A stretch of 64,000 nt of DNA, from NCBI GenBank assembly GCA_964351395.1, contig CAYGOF010000019.1, forward strand, positions 1 to 64,000, read 5' to 3'. The notes beneath the pieces are model-generated. The model ran no database searches and was not told the DNA's origin. It saw nothing but the letters and a program-made list of their open reading frames with translations. This DNA is from Imperialibacter sp964351395. Lineage in GTDB: Bacteria > Bacteroidota > Bacteroidia > Cytophagales > Cyclobacteriaceae. Position 1 is the stretch's first letter; each line of letters begins with the position of its first letter. A program made the translations under genes and the position numbers. This document shows, piece by piece, positions 16,675 through 25,216 of this stretch.

Positions 16675-16690
16675 ATTGTAATAATACAAT
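16675..16690. promoter_or_regulatory. Palindrome ATTGTA-ATAA-TACAAT upstream of the envelope operon
   Basis: Perfect six-base arms (16675-16680 and 16685-16690) lie 84 bases before the first start codon of the 16774-24923 operon, in an AT-rich stretch suited to a promoter. A similar TTGTA-TACAA palindrome lies upstream of the satD-like gene (49163-49179). Regulatory function is inferred only from position and symmetry. Confidence 0.3.
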
Positions 16691-16773
16691 AAAAAATATA
16701 ACTTTTTATAGCCGACCTACTGAAGTAAGATAGTGGATATAAAAGGTTCAACCATCCATTAAACCAGCGAACT

Positions 16774-17342
16774 ATGAAATTTATTCAATTAGTTTTTGTT
16801 TTGTTTATCGTACTTTTTACTTCCTGCAGAAGTAACAGCTACTACGGAGCGGTTTCCTACAATGAAGACAAGTTTACAGGCTCCAAAGAGGAATTGGCCA
16901 GTTATTTCGTTGACCTACAGAACAACGTCCAGTTTATTAAGAATGCCTCCGTTGTAGCTGCCGAAAATGCTAAACTTCGAACAACTTACCTTGCTGCAAA
17001 AGACGTGGAATCGCTGATGGGGGATGTGCTGTTTGATCTCAGTATTGTATCCACAAAACTTGGCATCAAACTTCCCCGAGCGCTTGATAGTGATGCCGAC
17101 CGTGACTACCACTTTATTGAAAAGCAAGTTGGTTCAGATAAGTTTGACTTATACTTCATCAACGAATCCCTAAGGTACCTCGCCCCTTAGAAAAGACTGT
17201 GAAATCCTATGCTGCTGAAGGTAAGGAGGAGCAAGGCAGAGCCTTCAGTAGTAAGCATATTACAGAGATTACCGACGCAATTTCAAAGCTGGAAAAGGCA
17301 AAAGTGGAGGTCGCCACTTCTGGTCCGGTCACAACGAAATAG
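16774..17342 (+). pseudogene. Lipoprotein, apparently frameshifted
   Basis: The first frame runs from ATG 16774 to TAG 17188-17190 and encodes 138 residues: a lipoprotein signal (lipobox LFTSC, Cys 18) and a helical domain. Just before the stop, the +2 frame takes over with sequence that looks coding: LEKTVKSYAAEGKEEQG and on to SKLEKAKVEVATSGPVTTK, ending at TAG 17340-17342. Loss of one base in the CCCC run at 17183-17186 explains it. The intact protein would be about 189 residues. It heads an operon of envelope proteins. The alternative is that the 138-residue form is genuine and the rest is untranslated. Family not recognised. Confidence 0.55.
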
Positions 17343-17514
17343 CAAGTATGCCTTGTTGCAAAAATATTCTTTGCGATATCAGTATTATTATCAAATCATG
17401 GCAGACATTTTGTGCATGATGTTTCATAAAATTGCACAAGCAATCAATAAATGAATTGGTATGACTAGTAGTTATGCCTTAACTTTTGAGTTTAAATTTA
17501 ACAACTACGAAAAG

Positions 17515-18027
17515 ATGTTACAACAGGTAAACAGGTGGATGAAAACCGGTACGCTAAATGCGCTACTGGTGATATTGATCGCTTTTGGGGTATCGTCCTG
17601 CAAAAGCAAAAAGAAAATGAAGGAAGTGTCGAACAAGGAACCTTTGGAGCAGGTGGAAAAAGACATTTCTTACGACAACGCTAACAAGGAAATGGTGAAT
17701 GACGCCAATAAGGCAAAAAACACGCCACCCCCGGCCACTTTGTCTACGAAACTTTCGGGTTATTTTGCTGCCATCTCTTCAGCACCTACGGTTTCTTCTG
17801 CGAATAGCAGTATCAATGAGGCATTGACTTTATTTGCTTCTCCGGGTGTTCCTGTGTTTATTATCATTTACGAGTCGCCCTCAGGTGAACTGGATTATGA
17901 TGAGCCCACCACCGCGGAGAAATACCTGAATTACCTCAAAGACCAGAAGAAGAACCAGAACAATATAAGGGACATGAAAACCAATGCCTCTGGGAAAATT
18001 ACGGAGCTAGAGCTCATTAAAAGGTAA
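17515..18027 (+). CDS. Hypothetical lipoprotein, second gene of the envelope operon
   Basis: From ATG 17515 the protein has 170 residues with a lipoprotein signal ending GVSSC. Another ATG at 17539 (MKTGTLNALL) would give a cleaner signal peptide, and the upstream ATG at 17461 looks too early. The mature N-terminus is very rich in Lys/Glu/Asn (KSKKKMKEVSNKE and following), a flexible linker. A conserved-looking globular C-terminal part follows (LSTKLSGYFAAISS, LFASPGVPVFIIIYE, TTAEKYLNYLKDQKKNQ). No family is recognised. The end of the protein carries a helical Lys/Asn-rich region. It is followed 33 bases later by the next gene of the operon. Confidence 0.7.
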   Translation: MLQQVNRWMKTGTLNALLVILIAFGVSSCKSKKKMKEVSNKEPLEQVEKDISYDNANKEMVNDANKAKNTPPPATLSTKLSGYFAAISSAPTVSSANSSINEALTLFASPGVPVFIIIYESPSGELDYDEPTTAEKYLNYLKDQKKNQNNIRDMKTNASGKITELELIKR

Positions 18028-18060
18028 GGGTAATCACTAACATCCAAAACAAAAACGATC

Positions 18061-18639
18061 ATGCTTAAAATAGTTAAATATACATTCTCGCTGATGCTTA
18101 TTGCCATGATGGGTTCAGCCCTGGCGCAAACAGCAGATATAAGCCCCCGCAGGAAGCAGGCCATTGACTCTCTGGCACTTGAAAAAGTGAAGGACCTTAG
18201 CAAATACATCAGCATCATTGGCAATAAGAAAACAGCCTATTCCGAGGCGGTAAGGGTGATGGATCGTGCAGAGGAGCTATTTGCTCCAGAAAGTGAAATG
18301 GGCGTATCGTCACTGAGTTCCTCTGAAATCAATTATTATGTAGTGCGAAAATACTTTGAACGTTTGATGGCACTTAATTATGAAAAGGTCGACATCAAGT
18401 GGTATGATATTCATTACATCAGTGACCTTGAACGCCAGCCTGATGGTCGATATGTAGGCGTTATTACTATTTATCAGCGTTTTGAAGGTGTTACTGCTGA
18501 TGGTATGACATATAAGGACACCACTAAAAAAGATATCACCATCTACGTCGAAAGAAAGAAGACTCAAATCTCAGGTCGGACCATTGAATTCTGGGATGTG
18601 ATGTTGGGTGATATACGAGTAACCGAAACTACTGCATGA
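18061..18639 (+). CDS. Secreted hypothetical protein with NTF2-like-looking domain
   Basis: A 192-residue protein with a signal peptide (MLKIVKYTFSLMLIAMMGSALA, cleaved before QTADIS). The mature part has an N-terminal helical region and a beta-rich C-terminal half with YFERLMALNYEKVDIKWYDIHYI in two stretches, GRYVGVITIYQRFEG and TIEFWDVMLGDIRV. By eye the same pattern occurs in the N-terminal part of the LRR protein two genes downstream (AYFKDVDFFFNHVGF, then GQWYFKVETNRKLKG), so the two may share a domain. Its stop overlaps the next start by four bases (ATGA), indicating translational coupling. Function unknown. Confidence 0.75.
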   Translation: MLKIVKYTFSLMLIAMMGSALAQTADISPRRKQAIDSLALEKVKDLSKYISIIGNKKTAYSEAVRVMDRAEELFAPESEMGVSSLSSSEINYYVVRKYFERLMALNYEKVDIKWYDIHYISDLERQPDGRYVGVITIYQRFEGVTADGMTYKDTTKKDITIYVERKKTQISGRTIEFWDVMLGDIRVTETTA

Positions 18640-19478
18640 TAGGGGTGAAGCGGATTTATTCCGCCTTACTAATTTTGTTCTCCATTTTGTCGAATGGTCC
18701 TTCAATGGGCCAGGTGATCGGCGAAATGGGGGACGAAAGTCAGTTATACGCCTCGACCAAACTTGTCAATCAATTTTTTCGCCGTTTCAATGGTGAAGAA
18801 GATGAAAAAGGTGAACGCTATTATGAAGGCAATAAAAACTTTCACGATGCGGCATTGAGAAGGCGCTACATTGGAATGCTGTTTGACAATCAGAATTCGA
18901 TGATCCCGGCCTCTCTCAAGAAGGAGTTCGCTCAGGAGATGACGGAGAAATCATTTCAACAATTCCTGGATTTTCACTCAGGAAATTGGATGGCGGAGGT
19001 GAGTGCGTTATTTACCTATCAGGGAAAGGAACAACCGGTTACGCTATTTTTAAAGCTCCAGCCACAGCGTTTGGGGTATGAGTGGGTGATAGAAGATGTT
19101 TATTTCGAACCTTTCAAGAAGTATTTCCACAAGGATACAACCGCCACGAAGAAATTTCTGCACCCCATGAGTCACGAGCTCGACTTTATGAACCTGAGAA
19201 AAGCGCTTCAGGAAAGTGAAAACCCAGAGTCATATACACCCGATAGTTTTGAACCAAACTACCTTACCCTTTTTCTTTATGAGATGAAAAAAGGAACTTT
19301 GAAGTTTAAAACAGTAAGGGAAGTAAAGTTTCATTTCTTTCAGCTGAACAATTGGTATTTTGAGGTTTCTCAATTCAACCGCTCAGGTTATAACTCGGGA
19401 TGGCTTATTTCAAACATTGTTAAAACCTCTGAAGAGAATAAAAAAGCGATCAAGAACTATCTCTATGGTAAAAACTAG
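18636..19478 (+). CDS. Secreted hypothetical protein, envelope operon
   Basis: A 280-residue protein with a signal peptide (cleavage near SMGQ). The mature protein begins STKLVNQFFRRFNGEEDEKG and contains WMAEVSALFTYQGKEQPVTLFL and GYEWVIEDVYFEPF, a mixed alpha/beta pattern with strands typical of small periplasmic folds. I recall no named family. It is coupled to the gene before it by a 4-base overlap, and the next gene (LRR protein) starts 14 bases inside its 3' end. Such tight packing suggests the products act together, perhaps as a periplasmic complex. Confidence 0.75.
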   Translation: MIGVKRIYSALLILFSILSNGPSMGQVIGEMGDESQLYASTKLVNQFFRRFNGEEDEKGERYYEGNKNFHDAALRRRYIGMLFDNQNSMIPASLKKEFAQEMTEKSFQQFLDFHSGNWMAEVSALFTYQGKEQPVTLFLKLQPQRLGYEWVIEDVYFEPFKKYFHKDTTATKKFLHPMSHELDFMNLRKALQESENPESYTPDSFEPNYLTLFLYEMKKGTLKFKTVREVKFHFFQLNNWYFEVSQFNRSGYNSGWLISNIVKTSEENKKAIKNYLYGKN

Positions 19479-21918
19479 CTTCCGGTTTTTTACAATTATC
19501 TTTTTGTTGTTTATCTCCACAACCGGGGCTTTTTCACAGGCAGTCAACCTCAACGAAGACGACTTAAAGGTATATGAGCAAAAAAGCAGAGACCTTGTGG
19601 CCTTCATGCAGTTTATGCTCAATACTGTGGGCGATCAGTCGACGTCTGCCCGCGACAAAGAAGTGATTATAACGGAGAGTTACCTCAAGATATTTCGTGA
19701 CGCTAAAGTACAGGTGGAAGATGACCTCCTAACAGACCGTCAGGTAGTAATCAATAAAGATGTACAAGCGTATTTTAAGGACGTAGATTTCTTTTTCAAC
19801 CATGTTGGATTTGAGTTTGAAGTAGTGAAGGTTGAGTCTTTGAAACGAGAAAATGGTCAGTGGTATTTCAAAGTTGAAACGAATAGAAAGCTAAAAGGAA
19901 CATCCATAGAGGGCGATGCGATTGCTAATTCAAAAAAGAGGTATATCGAGATCAACCTGGATGCACAGAAGGATGACTTAAAAATTGCCAGTATTTACAC
20001 CACCAAAATTAGTCGCGATAAGGCGCTGAGAGCTTGGTGGAATTCTTTGTCCTTTGAATGGATGTCGCTGCTTCAGCAAACGGCTGGTATTATGCCTGTT
20101 GACAGCCTTAGCAATACACAATTGGAGACTATTGCCGCCATTGATAGCCTGGACATTACGGACAATAGGTACTTAGCGGACATCAATCCGCTTGAAATGC
20201 TGCCTGATTTGGTATACCTGAAGATGAGCAATACCAGAATCACAGACATTAGTCCTTTGCGAAGCCTGTCCAATTTGCAGTACCTCGATATTGCGAACAG
20301 TGATGTAGAGGATATCACTTTCTTAAAATATTCCGAAAAGCTCAACATGCTGGATGCGTCTTCTACAGCTGTTTTCGACCTCAGTGAATTGATTTCACTT
20401 GTAGAGTTGAGAGTGCTTTTGCTGAAAGGAGTGCCTGCATCGGATTTTAGTGCTATCAGATCTTTGAGTGAACTCCGCTGGCTGGATGTATCGCAAACCG
20501 GTCTGTCAGGACTTGAATCCATTATTGAGTTAAAAAAACTGGAGGAACTGAATATTTCCTCGACCGATGTCAACTCCCTGAGTGGAATAGAGAAGCTCGT
20601 CAACCTGCAAGTGCTTCAGGCCAATAGTACTTTTATTGCTGATCTTTCTCCGTTGTCTGGCTTAAAAGGGCTCCGAGACCTAATGATCAACGATTGCCCG
20701 GTTGCCTCGATTGAGCCCCTACTTGGCAACCCTTCACTTGAAAAGGTCTATTGCGACAACACATCTGTAGCTGACAAGCAGGCGGATGACTTCATGAGCA
20801 AAAGGAAAATGACCCTGGTAGTCATGAACAGTCGTCAATTGGATGCCTGGTGGACTGGACTGACAAGTGAGTGGCGTCAGGCTCTAAGGTCGTTAATGCA
20901 AGTGCCTGAAGGACAAAAACCTGGTAAAGAGCAATTGGTTAAGCTGGTGAACATGGATTCACTGGCACTCGAAAATAAATCGCTGTCTAACCTTTTGCCA
21001 CTTGAACGATTCAAAAAGCTTCAGTACCTGGACATTAGCTTGAACCCGGTAGACGAGTTGATTTCGCTTTCCAGACTGGAAAATATCAGGGTCCTTAAAG
21101 CGAATGGTACACCAATCGAAAATATTTTGGGCTTAAAAGGTATCAACACGCTTGAGCGCATTGAGTTGGTCAATACTAAAGTTTACGAGTTAGAAGTGTT
21201 ACAGGGCTTGCCCAGGTTGAATTACCTCAAGGTTGACGATACTTTTGTATCGAGGGGTTCAGTAGTAAACTTTATCAGAACCCACCCCGATGCGGTGGTC
21301 ATATTTCAGACCAAAGAAATCGAAAGCTGGTGGAAGGCATTGTCGCCTGAATGGCAAGGAGTATTCAGGAAAAACCAGCCACTGTCAGCGACGCCTTCAA
21401 GCGAGGAGCTTCATCGCCTGATTGCCGCCACTAGTATCGATGCAGGAAATTCTTCAGTTAAGTCACTGGCACCTTTGTATGCTTTGCTTGACGTTAAATC
21501 AGTCAACCTGAGCGGCATTGGTTTGTCATCGCTTACAGAGCTGGCAAGACTTGATAACCTCGAGTCTGTCAATGTGTCAAAAAACCCAATTGCTAGCCTG
21601 CTGCCAATTCAGGGACTTGTCCATTTGAAGCAACTGGATGTAAGTAATACTGCAGTAGCTGATTTAAGGGAAATTGAGTATTTCAGGGAATTGGAAATGC
21701 TCAATTGCGCAGGCACGCAATTGAGAAACCTGAAAGGAATTGAGCGATTCGGCCGGCTAAAAGAAATTGATTTTTCAAATACCAAAGTGGGTAGGTTAGA
21801 TCGTTTAGTTGACATAACGGGGTTGCAGTCGGTTGTTTGCTTCAATACCAAAGTGTCTGGTAAAGAAATTGATGACTTCAAGTCCCAGTTACCCGACTGT
21901 AAAGTCACCTATTATTAA
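19465..21918 (+). CDS. Secreted leucine-rich-repeat protein with three WW/EW modules
   Basis: From ATG 19465 the protein has 817 residues with a signal peptide (MVKTSFRFFTIIFLLFIS, cleaved near GAFSQ). Residues ~25-185 form a mixed alpha/beta domain. Three modules follow, each opening with a WW-(3)-S/T-(1)-EW motif: AWWNSLSFEW (~190), AWWTGLTSEW (~460) and SWWKALSPEW (~620). Each continues with a short helical region, then SDS22-type leucine-rich repeats (LVYLKMSNTRITDISPL pattern), and closes with a VxCxNT-V-DDF cap. LRRs bind proteins, so a periplasmic or surface scaffold role is likely. The longer frame upstream of 19465 overlaps the previous gene and lacks a signal peptide at its start. 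Next comes a penicillin-binding protein gene. Confidence 0.85.
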   Translation: MVKTSFRFFTIIFLLFISTTGAFSQAVNLNEDDLKVYEQKSRDLVAFMQFMLNTVGDQSTSARDKEVIITESYLKIFRDAKVQVEDDLLTDRQVVINKDVQAYFKDVDFFFNHVGFEFEVVKVESLKRENGQWYFKVETNRKLKGTSIEGDAIANSKKRYIEINLDAQKDDLKIASIYTTKISRDKALRAWWNSLSFEWMSLLQQTAGIMPVDSLSNTQLETIAAIDSLDITDNRYLADINPLEMLPDLVYLKMSNTRITDISPLRSLSNLQYLDIANSDVEDITFLKYSEKLNMLDASSTAVFDLSELISLVELRVLLLKGVPASDFSAIRSLSELRWLDVSQTGLSGLESIIELKKLEELNISSTDVNSLSGIEKLVNLQVLQANSTFIADLSPLSGLKGLRDLMINDCPVASIEPLLGNPSLEKVYCDNTSVADKQADDFMSKRKMTLVVMNSRQLDAWWTGLTSEWRQALRSLMQVPEGQKPGKEQLVKLVNMDSLALENKSLSNLLPLERFKKLQYLDISLNPVDELISLSRLENIRVLKANGTPIENILGLKGINTLERIELVNTKVYELEVLQGLPRLNYLKVDDTFVSRGSVVNFIRTHPDAVVIFQTKEIESWWKALSPEWQGVFRKNQPLSATPSSEELHRLIAATSIDAGNSSVKSLAPLYALLDVKSVNLSGIGLSSLTELARLDNLESVNVSKNPIASLLPIQGLVHLKQLDVSNTAVADLREIEYFRELEMLNCAGTQLRNLKGIERFGRLKEIDFSNTKVGRLDRLVDITGLQSVVCFNTKVSGKEIDDFKSQLPDCKVTYY

Positions 21919-21960
21919 GCACCAATCCCGGGTATTGTTTCCGGAAACCTAATTGAAATT

Positions 21961-24255
21961 ATGGCATCAAAGAAGAAAGGAAGGCTGGCCTACGGTCTGC
22001 TACTCTTTTCATTTTTACTAGTTATTTCCCCCCTGCTTGTTTGGCTGGCGGTGAAAGCGGAACTATTTGGGAAGATTCCTCATTCAAGCGAGATCCAGAA
22101 CATTCGAAATCATCAGGCATCTGAGATCTATTTTGCTAATGGAGAACTGATGGGGAAATATTTTCTCTATGACCGCACATCCATCGACTACGACGACCTA
22201 CCTTCTGATCTTGTCAATGCGTTAGTAGCCACAGAGGATGCTCGTTTTTTTGAGCATAATGGCATTGACTATCGAAGCCTTTTAAGGGTGTTTTTCAAGA
22301 CGATTGTGATGCAGAATCGCAACGCTGGCGGAGGAAGCACCATCACTCAACAATTGGCTAAAAACTTATTTCCCCGCCAAGACTTTGGTCTCCTGAGTAT
22401 TCCGGTCAACAAATTCCGCGAAATGGCCATCGCGCAACGTTTGGAGGAGGCATACAGCAAAAACGAAATTATTGCCCTTTACCTAAATACAGTCCCATTC
22501 GGTGATCATGTTTTTGGTGTCGAAAGTGCGGCCAGACGGTTTTACAATGTAAGCGCTGCTATGCTTACTGTAGATCAGGCAGCTGTCCTTGTTGGAATGC
22601 TCAAAGGAAACTACGCCTACAATCCAAGGGTTTTCCCGGAGAGAGCTTTGGTTCGCCGGAATGTGGTGCTGGCTCAAATGGAAAAATACGGTTACCTGAC
22701 TGAGTTAGCGTTACATGCTTTTCAGGATTTACCTATCGAGCTCAATTACACAAAGCTCAGTTTGCATGAAGGACCTGCTCCCTACTTTAGAGAGCAGTTG
22801 CGCCAGCAGCTTTTGACCTGGTGTTCGACGCATATAAAATCCGATGGCTCTCCTTACAACTTGTACACAGATGGCCTCAGAATTTACACCAGTATAGACA
22901 AAGGAATGCAGCTGGCTGCCGAAGCAGCAATGGAAAAGCACCTGAAAAGTCTTCAGGCAGCGTTTGAAAAGGAGTGGGGGAAGGCAGCTCCCTGGTTATC
23001 AGATAAGCCATTGATAGAAGCAGAGATCAAAAGAACTCCGATCTATTTGGCCTTAAAAAAGCAGGGCTTGACAGAAAAGGAAATTGCAGACTCGCTGAAT
23101 AAACAGAAAACAATGGAAGTATTTGCCTGGGGAGGCAATAAAGAAGTGGAATTCAGTACATACGACAGTGTCAGCTATTACCTCAAATTTTTACAGGCAG
23201 GGTTTGTTGCCCTTGATTCACAGTCTGGCGAAGTAAAAGCTTGGGTGGGAGGCATCAATCATAGCTATTTTCAATACGACCATGTGAATGTTAATACCAA
23301 ACGACAGGCAGGGTCAACGTTCAAACCCTTTGTTTTCGCCAATGCCTTAGAAAATGGTGTAGATGCCTGCGACTATTTTTCATCAAAACAAGTCACCTAT
23401 GAGAACATGGAGGACTGGTCGCCTGAAAATGCTGAAGAACAAATTCATAACTTCTACACCATGAAGGGTGCTTTGACTCATTCGGTCAACACGGTTTCAG
23501 TGAAGGTGCTTGAGAAAACGGGAATTTCTTCATTTGTGAAGTTCGCTGGCAAACTCAATATCTCGAGCCCGCTTCCTGAGGTGCCCTCTTTGGCCCTGGG
23601 AACTGCCGATGTTTCGGTCATTGAGATGGCAGGAGCTTATGCTGCCTTTTTGAACAATGGCAGACCTGTTTCGCCGCAAGTGCTATTAAAGATTGAAGAC
23701 GCAGATGGGAATGTTTTAGAAGAGAGCGTAACACAAAAGCAAAATCCTGTGATGAGTGAGAAAACGGCAAGTATCATGCTGGACATGATGCAGGCCGTGG
23801 TGGGGGAGGGAACAGCCCGAAGGTTGAAATCAACCTACCATTTGCCGAATTCGATGGCCGGAAAAACAGGTACCACACAAGCCAATCGGGACGGATGGTT
23901 TGTAGGAATGTTGCCAAATTTGGTCACTGTAACCTGGATTGGTGCGAATAATCCTAAAATTTATTTTAAAAGTACTATATTAGGGCAGGGAGCTTCGTCA
24001 GCTTTGCCTATATTTGCATTCTTCCTGGAAAAACTCAATAAAGACAGTCAGTATAATGGCCTTACCCGACGGGACTTTCAACCCATGTCGGGTGAACTAT
24101 TGTATTTGACAGATTGTGAGCCATTTAAAGAGAAGGAGGGATTGCTCAAGTCTATCTTTTCAAAAAAAGAACAAGAAATAAGGGACTTTGGCGAAAAGGA
24201 GAAAAAGGGCATTCTTTCTAAATTGAAAGGTATATTCAAGAAGAAGAAGAATTGA
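21961..24255 (+). CDS. Class A penicillin-binding protein (PBP1A-like)
   Basis: A 764-residue bifunctional peptidoglycan synthase anchored by one N-terminal TM helix (~residues 10-32). The GT51 glycosyltransferase domain has the catalytic Glu in TEDARFFEHNGID (Glu92) and GGGSTITQQLAKNLF. The transpeptidase domain has STFK (Ser452, Lys455), SVN (508-510) and KTG (635-637). It polymerises lipid II and crosslinks the peptides in the periplasm. The C-terminus ends in a Lys-rich tail (KGIFKKKKN). It is embedded in an operon of secreted and lipid-anchored proteins with 42 bases after the LRR gene, which suggests those proteins modulate it. Confidence 0.93.
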   Translation: MASKKKGRLAYGLLLFSFLLVISPLLVWLAVKAELFGKIPHSSEIQNIRNHQASEIYFANGELMGKYFLYDRTSIDYDDLPSDLVNALVATEDARFFEHNGIDYRSLLRVFFKTIVMQNRNAGGGSTITQQLAKNLFPRQDFGLLSIPVNKFREMAIAQRLEEAYSKNEIIALYLNTVPFGDHVFGVESAARRFYNVSAAMLTVDQAAVLVGMLKGNYAYNPRVFPERALVRRNVVLAQMEKYGYLTELALHAFQDLPIELNYTKLSLHEGPAPYFREQLRQQLLTWCSTHIKSDGSPYNLYTDGLRIYTSIDKGMQLAAEAAMEKHLKSLQAAFEKEWGKAAPWLSDKPLIEAEIKRTPIYLALKKQGLTEKEIADSLNKQKTMEVFAWGGNKEVEFSTYDSVSYYLKFLQAGFVALDSQSGEVKAWVGGINHSYFQYDHVNVNTKRQAGSTFKPFVFANALENGVDACDYFSSKQVTYENMEDWSPENAEEQIHNFYTMKGALTHSVNTVSVKVLEKTGISSFVKFAGKLNISSPLPEVPSLALGTADVSVIEMAGAYAAFLNNGRPVSPQVLLKIEDADGNVLEESVTQKQNPVMSEKTASIMLDMMQAVVGEGTARRLKSTYHLPNSMAGKTGTTQANRDGWFVGMLPNLVTVTWIGANNPKIYFKSTILGQGASSALPIFAFFLEKLNKDSQYNGLTRRDFQPMSGELLYLTDCEPFKEKEGLLKSIFSKKEQEIRDFGEKEKKGILSKLKGIFKKKKN

Positions 24256-24290
24256 TTAACCAGCAGTGTATTATTTTAAAATTTTCAGCT

Positions 24291-24923
24291 ATGGACAGAA
24301 TGATTTTGTCAATTATTAGAAACATGTGTGTTGTTTTAGTGCTTATCACCATAAGTACAGCGGCAAGTTATGGACGTCAGTCCGACCCAAGTGAGGCTTC
24401 GCTAAAAGCCAAGTACAATGAGATGGTAGAAAATGCCGAAACGTACGAGAAGTACAAGGTAATTGCTACCACAAAACTCAATTCTTTCTGGGGAGAGGTA
24501 AATGATAGTCTTGCTACAGTAAGAAGCGAACTTGCTAATGCAAAACTCGCAACATCAGCAATCGACCAATCTTTAAAGGCTGCTAAAGATAGCCTTGTTG
24601 TCGTCAATGAAAAGCTAACAGCAAGCGAAGAAGTCAATAGCGAAATTGGTGTTTTGGGCTTATCATTGGATAAATCGTTTTACAACGTTGTAGTTTGGGG
24701 GCTTATTGGAGCCTTATTAATAATTATGGGAGTGTTATATGTCGCGTTTAAGAACAGTCACTCGGTCACATCAAGAGCCAAAAAAGACCTGATTCAAGTG
24801 ACGGAAGAACTCGAGGACTTGAGACATCGATCAAACGAAAAGCAGGTAAAGCTCAAGCGTGAATTGCAAACTGCACTCAATCAAATTGATGAAATGAGAC
24901 GAAAGGTGCCGGCAGGTAGATGA
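24291..24923 (+). CDS. Coiled-coil single-pass membrane protein
   Basis: From ATG 24291 the protein has 210 residues. A signal peptide or first TM (IIRNMCVVLVLITISTAASY) is followed by a long helical, probably coiled-coil periplasmic region (about 30-125). A TM helix comes next (VVVWGLIGALLIIMGVLYVAF), then a charged cytoplasmic coiled coil (TEELEDLRHRSNEKQVKLKRELQ). A TTG at 24252 opens the frame with an overlap onto the PBP gene, but the ATG is preferred. It is the last gene of the operon. A role as a bridge across the inner membrane is plausible; the family is unknown. Confidence 0.7.
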   Translation: MDRMILSIIRNMCVVLVLITISTAASYGRQSDPSEASLKAKYNEMVENAETYEKYKVIATTKLNSFWGEVNDSLATVRSELANAKLATSAIDQSLKAAKDSLVVVNEKLTASEEVNSEIGVLGLSLDKSFYNVVVWGLIGALLIIMGVLYVAFKNSHSVTSRAKKDLIQVTEELEDLRHRSNEKQVKLKRELQTALNQIDEMRRKVPAGR

Positions 24924-25183
24924 TGCCTTTTGAGGGTAAAACCGGTTCATTGATGCTTGTTTGAATTGTTGAAGTTGCTTCATAAGCATCACATGGATAA
25001 GATGTCTCACTTGGCTTTTACCCGTAACAACCTTCTGTTAATACTTGCATCTTACGGTAAGTGTCGTAACACAACCGAATGTATCTTCACTCGTCTCCAT
25101 GATGGTTATTTTAAGTCAAACGTCTGAAAGAGCACTGGAGTCAGCTTAAGTCACAAAGTGCGATTTTCAGTTTTGTTCATCTG
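24924..25183. other. 3' region of the envelope operon, no gene seen
   Basis: About 260 bases follow the last operon gene before the terminator. All frames contain stops. GATGCTT (24952-24958) and AAGCATC (24984-24990) can pair across a 25-base loop, but no T tract follows. It could be a long 3' untranslated region. Confidence 0.4.
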
Positions 25184-25216
25184 AGAGGGGTCTTTCGCCA
25201 GACCCCTCTGCTTTTA
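25184..25216 (+). terminator. Rho-independent-like terminator at the end of the envelope operon
   Basis: AGAGGGGTC (25184-25192), an 8-base loop, and GACCCCTCT (25201-25209) form a perfect nine-pair GC-rich stem. It is followed on the plus strand by GCTTTTATACTTT. It separates the plus-strand operon from the convergent acyltransferase gene and may work in both directions. Confidence 0.7.

Noticed and set aside
17410..17439. TTGTGCA / TGCACAA hairpin between the first two genes of the envelope operon
   Set aside because: Seven pairs with a 16-base loop and no T tract; too weak to call a terminator.
20073..20603. Antisense 176-codon ORF within the LRR gene
   Set aside because: Ser/Leu-rich antisense reading produced by the leucine-rich repeat composition of the real gene.
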